Of a DNA stretch of 64,000 bases, positions 36,732 to 45,275 are shown piece after piece (the stretch's first letter is position 1; every line of letters starts with the position of its first letter). The notes beneath the pieces were generated by a model that was not told where the DNA came from, searched no databases, and saw only the letters and a program-made list of their open reading frames with translations. A program made the position numbers and the translations under genes. Source of the stretch: Shimia sp. R10_1 (lineage in GTDB: Bacteria; Pseudomonadota; Alphaproteobacteria; Rhodobacterales; Rhodobacteraceae); the NCBI RefSeq assembly GCF_017744095.1, contig NZ_JAGHQX010000005.1:124001-188000 (forward strand), given 5' to 3'.

Positions 36732-37139
36732 TCAGTTGAGTTTACTCTCGGAGCAATCTCTTGCCACTGCCAACAAGTTTTCCAGATATCTCCACAGCGG
36801 ACCAATGGCGTCGACAATGCCGCTTGCCTCGGTCGTTCGGAGAAGGCTAAGCAGCCTCATTTCAGTGTCGCTCAGTGGTAATCCGAGAACATCCACCAGA
36901 ACCTCATGAGTTCCGGGGTGGTATTCCTCGATCGCAGTCATGAGGAAAGTCTGCGCGTTGATCTGCAGGGTTTCTGACAGAGCCGGGATACGACCTAAAG
37001 GGACTCTTGTGATCCCCTGTTTCATCATGCTGATGACATTGGCGTTATTCATACCGATCCGGTCAGAGGTTTCCTTTTGTGTCATGTCCGACGCGTCAAT
37101 GGCTTGGGTAAGCATCGTAGCGGTTGGGCTGGCGGTCAT
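36732..37139 (-). CDS. XRE-like helix-turn-helix regulator
   Basis: 135 aa. Residues ~5-55 (LTQAIDASDMTQKETSDRIG, then NNANVISMMKQGITRVPLGR) fit a Cro/C1-type HTH that reads like those of phage and plasmid regulators. The C-terminal half is an unassigned helical domain. GAGGTGA lies 6 bases before the ATG and is part of an inverted repeat, which suggests self-repression. It probably controls island maintenance genes. Confidence 0.75.
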   Translation of the reverse strand: MTASPTATMLTQAIDASDMTQKETSDRIGMNNANVISMMKQGITRVPLGRIPALSETLQINAQTFLMTAIEEYHPGTHEVLVDVLGLPLSDTEMRLLSLLRTTEASGIVDAIGPLWRYLENLLAVARDCSESKLN

Positions 37140-37142
37140 TTT

Positions 37143-37180
37143 CTATCACCTCGTGATGTTGTTTCGATGAGATGTGATAG
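37143..37180. promoter_or_regulatory. Candidate operator upstream of the XRE gene
   Basis: ATCAC-CTC-GTGAT (37145-37157) is a perfect 5-bp inverted repeat over the ribosome-binding site. CTATCAC (37143-37149) is repeated in inverse as GTGATAG (37174-37180). This spacing is typical for a dimeric autoregulator. Confidence 0.4.
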
Positions 37181-37265
37181 AGCGTTCAAACAAGTCCTTG
37201 TCTGAGGCATGTGATTGAAAAGACCTTGCTTGGTGAGTGTCTCCGTAGGCGCGTTTTGCGCACGC

Positions 37266-37637
37266 TCAGGGCTCTCTGGTGTGATCCGCTACTTCGGGCG
37301 CGGGTTTGTCTTTGCGACGTTTTCTGGCTCTCCTCTGCGTGCGTATGGGCGCTCCTTCGCGCCATGCTGCGGTCATTGCATTGACCTCGTCAGAAACCCA
37401 CAAGCGCGCCTGTCTGCGGCTCAATTTGTAACGCTTCAGCAGTGCTTCGTAGACCGTCAGCGTGTGGCGGATGTGATTGGTGACGACGATCCCTGTTGCT
37501 TTCGGAAGAGGAGCGTTCTCCCATTCCATGGCAGTGAGTTTCTGGACGAGAAACGGGATTTGATCTTCTGGGCGGGAGGGATACTCGACCGCTAAGTATG
37601 CGCGGGCGGTTTCTTCGTCGTAGGACTGTTTGGTCAT
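37266..37637 (-). CDS. Hypothetical protein of the island
   Basis: 123 aa from ATG 37637 (MTKQSYDEETARAYLAVEYP); the longer open frame adds 33 residues without support. A helical middle part is followed by a basic tail (RTQRRARKRRKDKPAPEVAD), which suggests nucleic acid binding. It lies 126 bases upstream of the XRE gene on the same strand. I do not recognise the family. Confidence 0.5.
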   Translation of the reverse strand: MTKQSYDEETARAYLAVEYPSRPEDQIPFLVQKLTAMEWENAPLPKATGIVVTNHIRHTLTVYEALLKRYKLSRRQARLWVSDEVNAMTAAWREGAPIRTQRRARKRRKDKPAPEVADHTREP

Positions 37638-38107
37638 TTCCGATTGTCTTGTGCAAATTGTCCAGCTCCGGCCGATATGGCGCCTTAGGTGAACCGGCGT
37701 GGCGTTTCGAGATGATGCACAGACATAGTCGGGCACGCTCAGTCCTGTTGTGAGAAAGCGCCTCTATAAGGATTGGAGACCGGCCAGGCGAATAGGGCAG
37801 GGAATGCCTCATATATACAGATATGGCTGGCTAGGACTTCATGTCAGAGGGCAATTGAAACGGAAGTGATCCGACGTGCGGAGCTGGAAGAGAAGCGTTT
37901 TATAGGCATTGGAAATGCCTTAACTCACTGCCGCATGCGACGCGTGAAGTACAGGAGACATGATCTGCTCTCAGGAGGCTTTGCGCAACTTTCATCATTG
38001 GAAATGCTTGCGAAGCAGACAGCCATCATTTGTCCAAATTCCGTTATCGAGCTTGCCATTGCAATAGTTGTTGAAGTTTCTCTCGGGTTTCTGCACATAA
38101 GGCGAGA
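37638..38107. other. Gene-free stretch before the riboswitch
   Basis: About 470 bases. Open frames exist on both strands, but none has a ribosome-binding site or a protein-like composition, and the plus-strand one runs into the riboswitch. It should contain the promoter of the cobalamin-regulated operon. Confidence 0.5.
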
Positions 38108-38290
38108 GATGGTGCTTGCACGATGCAAATTGAGCGAGCTTAAAAGGGAACCCGGTGCGGTGTGTTTACACCAATTCCGGGACTGCCCCCGCAACTGTAG
38201 GCGGTAGTGAACTGTAAAGAGCCACTGGATGGATTCATCTGGGAAGGCGCAGTCTCACACAGATCCGCGAGTCAGGAGACCTGCCATCAA
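38108..38290 (+). ncRNA. Cobalamin (adenosylcobalamin) riboswitch
   Basis: Landmarks in order: AAAAGGGAACCCGGTG (38142-38157), GACTGCCCCCGCAACTGT (38181-38198), GCCACTG (38221-38227), GGGAAGG (38241-38247) and the B12 box GAGTCAGGAGACCTGCC (38269-38285). These match the class I cobalamin riboswitch consensus. Just behind it CGCC-AAAA-GGCG followed by TTTTA (38294-38309) can form a short terminator. High cobalamin should therefore switch the operon off. Confidence 0.95.
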
Positions 38291-38352
38291 CGGCGCCAAA
38301 AGGCGTTTTATGATGCAACGAATGCCGGGCGGGGTGCCCCGGAAGGAGAGAC

Positions 38353-38451
38353 ATGATGGTGACTGAGGCGCAGGCCTTTGACATGCCCCTTGTTCTATTG
38401 CCCCGTGCGGCCGCGCGGAGGCTACGATGGGCGAAACGACACATGTTGTAG
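38353..38451 (+). CDS. Short ORF between riboswitch and operon, possible leader peptide
   Basis: 32 codons starting MMVTEAQAFDMPLVLLPR with a strong GGAAGGAGAG site 2-10 bases upstream. It ends 25 bases inside the next gene. The product is rich in Arg and Leu at its end and has no known match. It could be a leader peptide for translational coupling or a remnant of a shortened gene. Confidence 0.45.
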   Translation: MMVTEAQAFDMPLVLLPRAAARRLRWAKRHML

Positions 38452-39227
38452 GCAGCGAAATCCACCAGACTGATGCGGTTCTTTTTGTCGTATCGGCTTA
38501 TACTCTGAGCAAAGGCGCGCTCAAGCGCTTGCAAGCTGCCACGGCTGCGTCGACGCATTTGCCAACGCGCCTTATCCGGCTTGAGGAAACAGGGCCGAGT
38601 CTGATTGCTGCATTGGACGAACTTCGCGAAGACGGGTATCGCAATATTCGCGTGCAACCTTTTGGAACGCCTTTCCCAGAGAGTTTGCTTGCCTGGATTC
38701 CGGGTGTTTTGGCAGACTGGCAAACACGTGGGCAAAACGCAGACACCACGCTCACCGTAGGGCCAGATCCGTCGCGAGATGCGCTCGCCATCACTCAACA
38801 GGCCGTATCCCTTTTAAGTGATACGATGCCACCAAAACCCGTTTCCGGTATCAAGCCCAGTCTTGGGAAGTCTGGTTGGAACCTGCCGCCAGATTTCGAG
38901 TTTCATCTCTTGGTGTGTACTGGTCCGCGTTGTGCCATTCATGGCGCTGCCTCTTTTGTGCATTTACTTAAAGAGGAGCTGGCTGCGGCAGGGATTTCTG
39001 ATCGCTGCCTAACCACCCGCACGGGCTGTATCTACCCATGCAACAAAGGGCCTGTGCTGGCGCTTTATCCCCAAGGACACTGGTACCGCTTGCCTGACTT
39101 AATCGCGACACGCCGATTTGTGCGTGAAGTGCTGGTCGAGGGCGCCTCCGCCGAAGATCTCAGGTTCCATACTGCGCGGGCTGCTCGTGCGGAAATTCAT
39201 ACCCCCCAAAAGGAGATAGTGACATGA
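38427..39227 (+). CDS. CbiX-like domain fused to a thioredoxin-fold 2Fe-2S ferredoxin
   Basis: 266 aa. Residues ~15-135 follow the sirohydrochlorin cobaltochelatase (CbiX) pattern (ALDELREDGYRNIRVQPF) but lack the two metal-binding His (no H-G-S at the start). Residues ~150-235 form a thioredoxin-like ferredoxin with LLVCTGPRCAIHGA and TGCIYPCNKGP cysteines. Such ferredoxins accompany cobalamin synthesis genes. A GGAGG site precedes ATG 38427, and ATGA overlaps the receptor gene. Behind a cobalamin riboswitch, a role in cobalt or corrinoid handling is likely, though chelatase activity is doubtful. Confidence 0.75.
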   Translation: MGETTHVVGSEIHQTDAVLFVVSAYTLSKGALKRLQAATAASTHLPTRLIRLEETGPSLIAALDELREDGYRNIRVQPFGTPFPESLLAWIPGVLADWQTRGQNADTTLTVGPDPSRDALAITQQAVSLLSDTMPPKPVSGIKPSLGKSGWNLPPDFEFHLLVCTGPRCAIHGAASFVHLLKEELAAAGISDRCLTTRTGCIYPCNKGPVLALYPQGHWYRLPDLIATRRFVREVLVEGASAEDLRFHTARAARAEIHTPQKEIVT

Positions 39228-40747
39228 CATTTAAATCCCTAATGCTGTCCAGCGTAATAGCGTTGGCCGGGCTGCCGGCTTTCGCGGATGATACAATCAT
39301 CAATATGGCCACAAGCTTTCAGATCCGCTCCATGGACCCGGTGAAACAAGGGTTTTGGATGCAAGAGTTTGGTCAAGGCGAACTTCTGATGAAGTTTCAG
39401 CCCGATGGCTCGATCACCCCATGGCTGGCGGAAAGCCTGACCCGCGAAGACGAAACTACTTGGGTCATCACCATTCGTGACGGCGTGACCTTCCAAAATG
39501 GCAAATCCATGGATGTGCCTGCGGTACTTGCAGCCATTTCTTATTTCCGGGAGCGCAGTTCCGGAACTCAGGCGGTATTGCCAGCAGAAGCGACATTTGA
39601 GCAAACAGGCGAGCGTGAGATCACGGTTAGAACCGGTGTGCCGATTCCTGAGCTGCCGAATATTCTGGCCCATGAAAGCCGCTTAATGATTATTGATGTG
39701 GAGCCGGTACTCGCTGCGGGTGAGGATTTTGAGCAGCTCGAAGGCGCAGGTATTCATACTGGTCCATTCAAACTCGTCAGCCTAGACGATCAGAAAATGA
39801 TTGCAGAGCGGTACGACAACTATTGGCGCGGTCAGCCAGCAATGGAAGGCGTGGAATTGCGTTTCGTCTCTGACGCCAACGCTCGCATTTTGGCGGTTCA
39901 AAATGGCGAGGTGGACATTGCACTTTATCCGCCCATTGCTGCGGCGCCGGTCTTTAAGGCGACGCCTAATCTGAACCTAGCACTGGGCCCTCTTTCAACG
40001 GGTGGCTTTGTCGGATTTATGGATGTGACCAATGGCTCGTTTGAGGAAAAGGCCGTCCGACGCGCAGTGATGCTGGCGATGAACTATGACGAGATTGCAA
40101 ATGCGGTCTTTCATGGGGCCAAGGCGCCTGCCACGGGGCTTTACAACCCCAATTTCCCTTATGCCTTAAAGAACTATCGCCATGATCTGGACGAAGCCAA
40201 CGCCCTGCTGGACACCGCAGGCTGGGTGCGTGATGGCGATACGCGTACGCGGGATGGTGAAACTCTTTCCGTGACCATTCTCATCTACCCTCAGCAGCCG
40301 GACTTGGTGCCTCTGTCAGGCGCGATGCAAGCGTATCTGACCCAGGCTGGTATCGCCTCTGAAGTTGTTTCTGTGGACAGCGTGCGTGAAGCAGCCATGA
40401 ACGATCTGGTAGAGTGGGATCTCGCACTTTCAGCCACCGGCACGGCCACCGTTGGTTCCGTGAGCGGTTTCCTGAACCGCTATGTTGCCTGCGACGGAGA
40501 TCGTAACTATGGCGGCTACTGCAACTCGGATGTGCAGGGCCTGATAGAAGAACTTGATGTGACCGTTGACGAAGAGACGCGCAACAAAATGCTGCGCGAT
40601 ATCCAAACCATCGTCGCAGAGGATGATCCCTATATCTTCAATCTGACCATTTTGAAGGAGCGTGCGCTGGTAAGTGATGCATGGTCCAACTATGTGCCAG
40701 CGGTTGCTTGGAACCATATCAAATGGGATACGGCCCCCAACAAGTGA
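39224..40747 (+). CDS. Family 5 (Opp/Nik-type) ABC substrate-binding protein
   Basis: 507 aa with a signal peptide ending near AFA-DD (residue 21). The family 5 layout is clear: SMDPVKQGFWMQEFGQGELL, then ITPWLAESLTREDETTWVI and VRRAVMLAMNYDEIANAVFH. Family members bind peptides, nickel, heme or metal chelates. Regulation by cobalamin suggests cobalt, a cobalt chelate or a corrinoid. No lipobox is seen. It overlaps both neighbours by 4 bases. Confidence 0.88.
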   Translation: MTFKSLMLSSVIALAGLPAFADDTIINMATSFQIRSMDPVKQGFWMQEFGQGELLMKFQPDGSITPWLAESLTREDETTWVITIRDGVTFQNGKSMDVPAVLAAISYFRERSSGTQAVLPAEATFEQTGEREITVRTGVPIPELPNILAHESRLMIIDVEPVLAAGEDFEQLEGAGIHTGPFKLVSLDDQKMIAERYDNYWRGQPAMEGVELRFVSDANARILAVQNGEVDIALYPPIAAAPVFKATPNLNLALGPLSTGGFVGFMDVTNGSFEEKAVRRAVMLAMNYDEIANAVFHGAKAPATGLYNPNFPYALKNYRHDLDEANALLDTAGWVRDGDTRTRDGETLSVTILIYPQQPDLVPLSGAMQAYLTQAGIASEVVSVDSVREAAMNDLVEWDLALSATGTATVGSVSGFLNRYVACDGDRNYGGYCNSDVQGLIEELDVTVDEETRNKMLRDIQTIVAEDDPYIFNLTILKERALVSDAWSNYVPAVAWNHIKWDTAPNK

Positions 40748-41718
40748 GATCCAGGGCCGACATAAGGGCACGCGGTGGGCTTCTGACTGCCGCGTTTTCC
40801 CGCCTTTTTCAGGCGGTCCTAACGGCGCTAGCGGCGAGTGTGATTGTCTGGTCGCTGCTGCCGTTGGCTCCGGGCGATGTCGCCACGCGCGTGCTTCTGG
40901 CGCGTGGTGTGAATGACCCGACAGCGGCCGAAATCGCTGCAGCGCATGACGCTCTGGGTTTGAATAACCCCTTGCCAGTGCAGTTCTTTCAATGGCTGGG
41001 TCATGTGTTGCAGGGAGACTTCGGGCAGAGTTTTACCAGTCAGGCCTCGGTTACTCAGGAAATACTGGAACGTCTGCCCGCGACTTTGATGCTTCTGGGA
41101 TTGGCTCTGGTATTCTCAGTTGTCTTTTCAGTGATATTGGCCTTGCTCGCTGCTGCCTATCAAGATCGTTGGCCTGATCAGTTGATCCGGGCCTACACAC
41201 AAATTGGTGCGGCCTTCCCGACCTTTGTTTTTGCCCTGCTGGCGCTCACATTTGTCGTTGTCGGCTTCCAGATGGGGCAGGTGCTCTCTGATGTGACCTG
41301 GCGAGCCGCGCTGATCCCGGCTTTCATCATCGGATTGGATCGTGCCGCGAGCTGGACGCAATTGTTGCGAGCTGGTCTGTTGCAGGCCATGAACAGTGGC
41401 TACGCTGAAGTCGCGCGGACCCGCGGTGCCTCTGAGCGTCGCATACTGCTACGTTATGCATTGCCCAATGCGATCTTACCATTTCTTACCGCTATCGGTG
41501 TCAGCGTTGGTGCGCTCATTGGCGGGGCCCCCTTGATTGAGGCGATTTTCACTTGGCCCGGACTAGGGGCCTACTTGCTCGAAGCGCTGTCAGCCCGCAA
41601 CTATCCTGTGATTCAGGCTTATGTGCTGATTGCGGCACTTTCCTATGTGACCGCAGCATTCTTGGTAGATCTGGCCGCTCTTTTGCTGGACCCGAGACTA
41701 CGAGAGGTAGGCAAGTGA
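40744..41718 (+). CDS. Opp/Nik-type ABC transporter permease (first)
   Basis: 324 aa with about six membrane helices. GTG 40744 overlaps the receptor stop (GTGA); the longer ATG reading runs through the receptor gene. Typical residues: GLNNPLPVQFFQWLGHVLQG in the periplasmic loop and the cytoplasmic EAA loop YAEVARTRGASERRILLRYA. Equivalent to NikB/DppB. Confidence 0.9.
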   Translation: MRSRADIRARGGLLTAAFSRLFQAVLTALAASVIVWSLLPLAPGDVATRVLLARGVNDPTAAEIAAAHDALGLNNPLPVQFFQWLGHVLQGDFGQSFTSQASVTQEILERLPATLMLLGLALVFSVVFSVILALLAAAYQDRWPDQLIRAYTQIGAAFPTFVFALLALTFVVVGFQMGQVLSDVTWRAALIPAFIIGLDRAASWTQLLRAGLLQAMNSGYAEVARTRGASERRILLRYALPNAILPFLTAIGVSVGALIGGAPLIEAIFTWPGLGAYLLEALSARNYPVIQAYVLIAALSYVTAAFLVDLAALLLDPRLREVGK

Positions 41719-42596
41719 GCTTTTCGTTTGATCTCACCCGACCGCCGTCGATTTCGCAACGAATGTCGCGCCATCTATTGGGGCAGCTTTGGCGACATAA
41801 AAGCGGGCGTGTCGGGTTGATATTGGGTTTGTTTCTTTTCGTTTTTGCAATGATCGGATTTGTTTGGACGCCCCACGATCCCAATGTGCCACACTACATT
41901 AGCGCGCTCAAAGCCCCAAGTTTTGCACATCCCTTCGGGACCGATGCAACGGGGCGCGACATGCTGAGCCGAAGTCTTGATGGCGCGCATAGATCGCTTG
42001 GGGCGGCGTTACTCGTGCTGAGTGCGGTATTTCTAATAGGGTTGCTGATTGGCACTGCGGCGGGTGTAATCGGCGGGGTGGTGGACATGCTGCTGATGCG
42101 GGTCGTCGATATTGCCATGACGTTGCCAGGGCTTGTTCTGGCCTTTGCGGTTCTTGGGATATTGGGGCCGGGTTTTGTCAATCTGCTGATAGCGCTGATT
42201 ATCGCGGATTGGGCTTGGTATGCGCGTTTGGCGAGATCGCTCGCGTTGGGGGCGCGATCCAAGCCCCATGTGACCGCTGCCAAGCTGGCAGGAATTTCAC
42301 AGTGGCGCATTGTCTTGGGGCATATTTTCCCTGGGGTTGCTTTGCAGCTTGGCGTTGTGGCCAGCCTCGCACTGGGGGGTATGATTGGAGCCATTTCAGG
42401 CTTTTCGTTCTTGGGATTGGGAGTGCAGCCCCCTCACGCTGAATGGGGCGCGCTTTTGGCGGACTCCCGCCTCTATTTCGCATTGGCACCTTGGTTGCTG
42501 ATTGTGCCTGCTGGTTTTATCTTTCTGTCGGTGCTTTCGGCGAACCTGGTTGGAAATGCCCTGCGCGATGTGGCTGGGCAGGAGACCATCGCATGA
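41715..42596 (+). CDS. Opp/Nik-type ABC transporter permease (second)
   Basis: 293 aa. GTG 41715 overlaps the stop of the first permease (GTGA). It has a cytoplasmic N-terminus, then HPFGTDATGRDMLSRSLDGA, the standard mark of NikC/DppC permeases. The EAA loop is seen as THVTAAKLAGISQWRI-like (HVTAAKLAGISQWRIVLGHI), and FLGLGVQPPHAEWGALLADS follows. Forms the channel with the first permease. Confidence 0.9.
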   Translation: MSFSFDLTRPPSISQRMSRHLLGQLWRHKSGRVGLILGLFLFVFAMIGFVWTPHDPNVPHYISALKAPSFAHPFGTDATGRDMLSRSLDGAHRSLGAALLVLSAVFLIGLLIGTAAGVIGGVVDMLLMRVVDIAMTLPGLVLAFAVLGILGPGFVNLLIALIIADWAWYARLARSLALGARSKPHVTAAKLAGISQWRIVLGHIFPGVALQLGVVASLALGGMIGAISGFSFLGLGVQPPHAEWGALLADSRLYFALAPWLLIVPAGFIFLSVLSANLVGNALRDVAGQETIA

Positions 42597-44005
42597 CCGC
42601 AGCTCTGATTTGTGAAGATCTCTCTGTTCGCTATCCTGGTGGCAACACCCCCGTGCGGAATGTCTCGTTCTGTGTTTCGGCAGGTGAGTGTTTCGCTTTG
42701 GTTGGCGGTTCGGGAGCGGGCAAGTCCAGTATTGCCCGAGCGCTGCTTGGTTTGCATGGGGCGGGGGCGAAGATCACAGGCGCGCTGAGCTTGAATGGCC
42801 AGGATATGTCTCGGGCATCTGCAGACGCGTGGAGACGTCTACGCGGCAGAGGGGTGGGCTTTGTTGCGCAAAATCCTTGGAGCAGCTGTGATCCTCTGCG
42901 TCCGGTTGGGGATCATGTTGCGGAGGCTTGGCGATGTCATGGGCTGCCCGTAACTTGGCAAGCGATCGCCAAGGCGCTGACGGCATTGGATATCCCTAAC
43001 GTAGGATCTCGGCAGCGCCAATACCCTCACACCTGGAGTGGAGGCATGCTTCAACGTGCTTCGATAGCAGCTGCAAGCGCTTTAACACCCCCAATCGTGA
43101 TAGCAGATGAACCCACCAGCGCTCTTGATGCTGATCGTGCCCAAAAGGTGCTTGATGCCCTACGTGCTTTGGGCTGCGCAGTTCTTCTGATCAGCCATGA
43201 TATGGATTTGGTGATGCGCAACGCTGATAGAATTGGCGTATTATACCAAGGGCTTCTTGTGGAAACAGATACGCCTGAAGTGTTGCTCAAAGCGCCGGCG
43301 CATCAGGAAACCCGACGCCTCCTTGGTGCGCTAGAACCGTTGCCGCCGCGCCAAGCCCCCGCCAATCCTACACCTCTTATCAGGTTAAGAGATGTCAGCG
43401 TTGCGTATAAGCGTGGGCAGGTGCAAGCCCTCAAACCTGTCGACCTTGAGGTCGGAGAAGCGGAGATTGTTGGTATTCAAGGAGCATCGGGCTCCGGTAA
43501 ATCTACGCTGCTGCGTCTGGTGATGGGATTGGAGGCACCAAGTAGAGGAAGCCTCTGGCGGTCTGAAGCCCTAACGCCACGGGGCGCTCTATTGCCGATA
43601 TTTCAAGATCCCATTGGCAGTCTCGTCCCCCATTGGCCCGTCTGGCGATCGGTTGCGGAGCCACTATTGGCAAAGAACCAGTCCCGCCGTCCGGTTAAGG
43701 AGCGCCAAGAACGCGCGCTTGAAGCCCTGAATACGGTGGGGTTGGGAAGCATTAGTCCGGATGCGCGCCCGTCGGAGTTGTCTGTGGGGCAGTGTCAAAG
43801 GGTTGCGATCGCCCGAGCAACGATCACTCAACCGGCTCTCATTGTCGCGGACGAGCCCACGAGCGCACTTGATAGCGTTTCGATCCAACAGGTCAGTAAA
43901 TTGCTGCGCCAAGCCGCGGAGAAAGGGACCGCCGTGCTGTTGGTCAGTCACGACAAAGGGTTTTTGAACCGGATGGCTGATAGGACAATATCCCTCGGAG
44001 GGTAG
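42593..44005 (+). CDS. Fused ABC ATP-binding protein (NikDE/DppDF-type)
   Basis: 470 aa with two complete ATPase domains in one chain. Domain 1: Walker A GGSGAGKSS (~38), signature WSGGMLQR, Walker B PIVIADEPTSALD. Domain 2: Walker A GASGSGKST (~297), signature LSVGQCQR, Walker B ALIVADEPTSALD. In Opp/Nik systems these are often two separate genes. ATG 42593 overlaps the permease stop. Last gene of the riboswitch operon. Confidence 0.92.
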   Translation: MTAALICEDLSVRYPGGNTPVRNVSFCVSAGECFALVGGSGAGKSSIARALLGLHGAGAKITGALSLNGQDMSRASADAWRRLRGRGVGFVAQNPWSSCDPLRPVGDHVAEAWRCHGLPVTWQAIAKALTALDIPNVGSRQRQYPHTWSGGMLQRASIAAASALTPPIVIADEPTSALDADRAQKVLDALRALGCAVLLISHDMDLVMRNADRIGVLYQGLLVETDTPEVLLKAPAHQETRRLLGALEPLPPRQAPANPTPLIRLRDVSVAYKRGQVQALKPVDLEVGEAEIVGIQGASGSGKSTLLRLVMGLEAPSRGSLWRSEALTPRGALLPIFQDPIGSLVPHWPVWRSVAEPLLAKNQSRRPVKERQERALEALNTVGLGSISPDARPSELSVGQCQRVAIARATITQPALIVADEPTSALDSVSIQQVSKLLRQAAEKGTAVLLVSHDKGFLNRMADRTISLGG

Positions 44006-44338
44006 CGCTATGCTTTCTGTGGCTGTGAGTTTCTAGATCAGAAGCGAGGCCCAGTTTTCAATGGGAGAGGGATGGGTGACGTGAATGTTGTCTGAGAGCT
44101 TGGTAGATACTGCTGCCGTCGCCTTGTTTGTGAATATTTGCGAATTGGGCCGAATTTCTAAGGGGAAAGCACGGGGTTCTCAGGGAGTTTTGTAGGCGTT
44201 TTCAGATCTGGCGACGTTCACCTTTGCTCGAAATCTTTCGATTGAAGGGTTTCCCCTCAAAAAGCCCAGCATAAGCTTTGGTGCCATTGCGGCAAAAGCT
44301 TTAACCAACCTTCCAAACCGACAACTCAACTCTTACAC
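44006..44338. other. Gene-free stretch after the riboswitch operon
   Basis: About 330 bases between the ATPase gene and the convergent serine-recombinase-like gene. No clear terminator hairpin with a T-run and no ORF that I can support. Confidence 0.5.
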
Positions 44339-45085
44339 TCAGTCTCTTTTCCGCATAGAAGCCTTTGCTCTTGCTGCAAGTGTTTCCTCATCTCCATCGA
44401 CTTCTTCCAGGCGCTTCAGCAGGCGTCTGACGCCTGCGGGTCCCCATAGATTACCGCGACTGGTGCGCAGCCCTTCGTTATTGGCAGCATCCGCTATGGC
44501 TTGGAGTGGCGCGCTTCCAAGTGTTTGTTTGAGGCGGTCGCGTACTTCGGCAAGTTCATAAGCTTTGCGGTCCGCTGGGTCGGATTTCACCTTCCTGGAA
44601 GCACGGACTGCGTCTTGCGTATTCAGGTGACGCTCTGCCTTCGGTATCGCTTTTCGGGGAATAGGTGTCCGGACATACCTGACCGGTCTCTCAGCCAGAC
44701 ACAGTTGCCTCAGCAGGGTTTCAGGGAGCTCACCCAGAAGTTTGCCTGTCTTGAGATCCCTGATGTTTTCCTTGAACAACAACAACTCTTCAAGAAGTGT
44801 CACGGTGTTATCGCCAGAATAGTGGGCAAATAGTCGGCGGAAATCGTCGATGAGAACTGCGCTACTTTGTTCTCTCACACTCTCTAAAAGTTCTTGCAGT
44901 GTTGGCAGATCGGTCAGCGATTTGTAGCTGCGAGAATGGTCGTAGAATACGCGCAGCTTTTCGGCAGCTCCCAACTCATTTGCCACGCCTTGAAGATTGG
45001 CGAGTTGTTGCTTGGCTGATGGGTGCTGTTGGATAGATCCATTTGGTTTTGGACCGTGGGTGAGTAGGGCATACGCTGGTATCAA
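44339..45085 (-). CDS. Serine-recombinase-like protein lacking the catalytic serine
   Basis: 248 aa. The order of features follows a resolvase: AYALLTHGPK at the N-terminus (Y-A-R-x-S is expected), Q-rich spacer, VFYDHSRSYKSLTDLPTLQE (D-x-x-x-S-G region) and VLIDDFRRLFAHYSG (D-R-L-x-R region). A recombinase-like C-terminal part follows (IADAANNEGLRTSRGNLWGP). The nucleophile Ser and its Arg partner are missing, so it is not expected to cut DNA. It is divergent from the integrase gene, with its start just upstream of it, so it may be a directionality or regulatory factor. Confidence 0.65.
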   Translation of the reverse strand: MIPAYALLTHGPKPNGSIQQHPSAKQQLANLQGVANELGAAEKLRVFYDHSRSYKSLTDLPTLQELLESVREQSSAVLIDDFRRLFAHYSGDNTVTLLEELLLFKENIRDLKTGKLLGELPETLLRQLCLAERPVRYVRTPIPRKAIPKAERHLNTQDAVRASRKVKSDPADRKAYELAEVRDRLKQTLGSAPLQAIADAANNEGLRTSRGNLWGPAGVRRLLKRLEEVDGDEETLAARAKASMRKRD

Positions 45086-45275
45086 CGGGTTCTCTTTATG
45101 TTGTGGCTACATAAACGGGTGGATTGGAGGTGTATCTGGCAGGCTGTTCTGCTTCAATCTAAGAAAAGTGATGTATTTCGGCAACAATTACGGAAAATAT
45201 TCGGAAATCGCCCGAAGGCTTCGAGGCCGATTACTAGCACAGATCGGTCAACAACTATCCAAGGGAAAGATCCGC

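Noticed and set aside
37773..38207. 144-codon ORF upstream of the CbiX-like gene
   Set aside because: It runs into the cobalamin riboswitch, lacks a ribosome-binding site and has no protein-like pattern.
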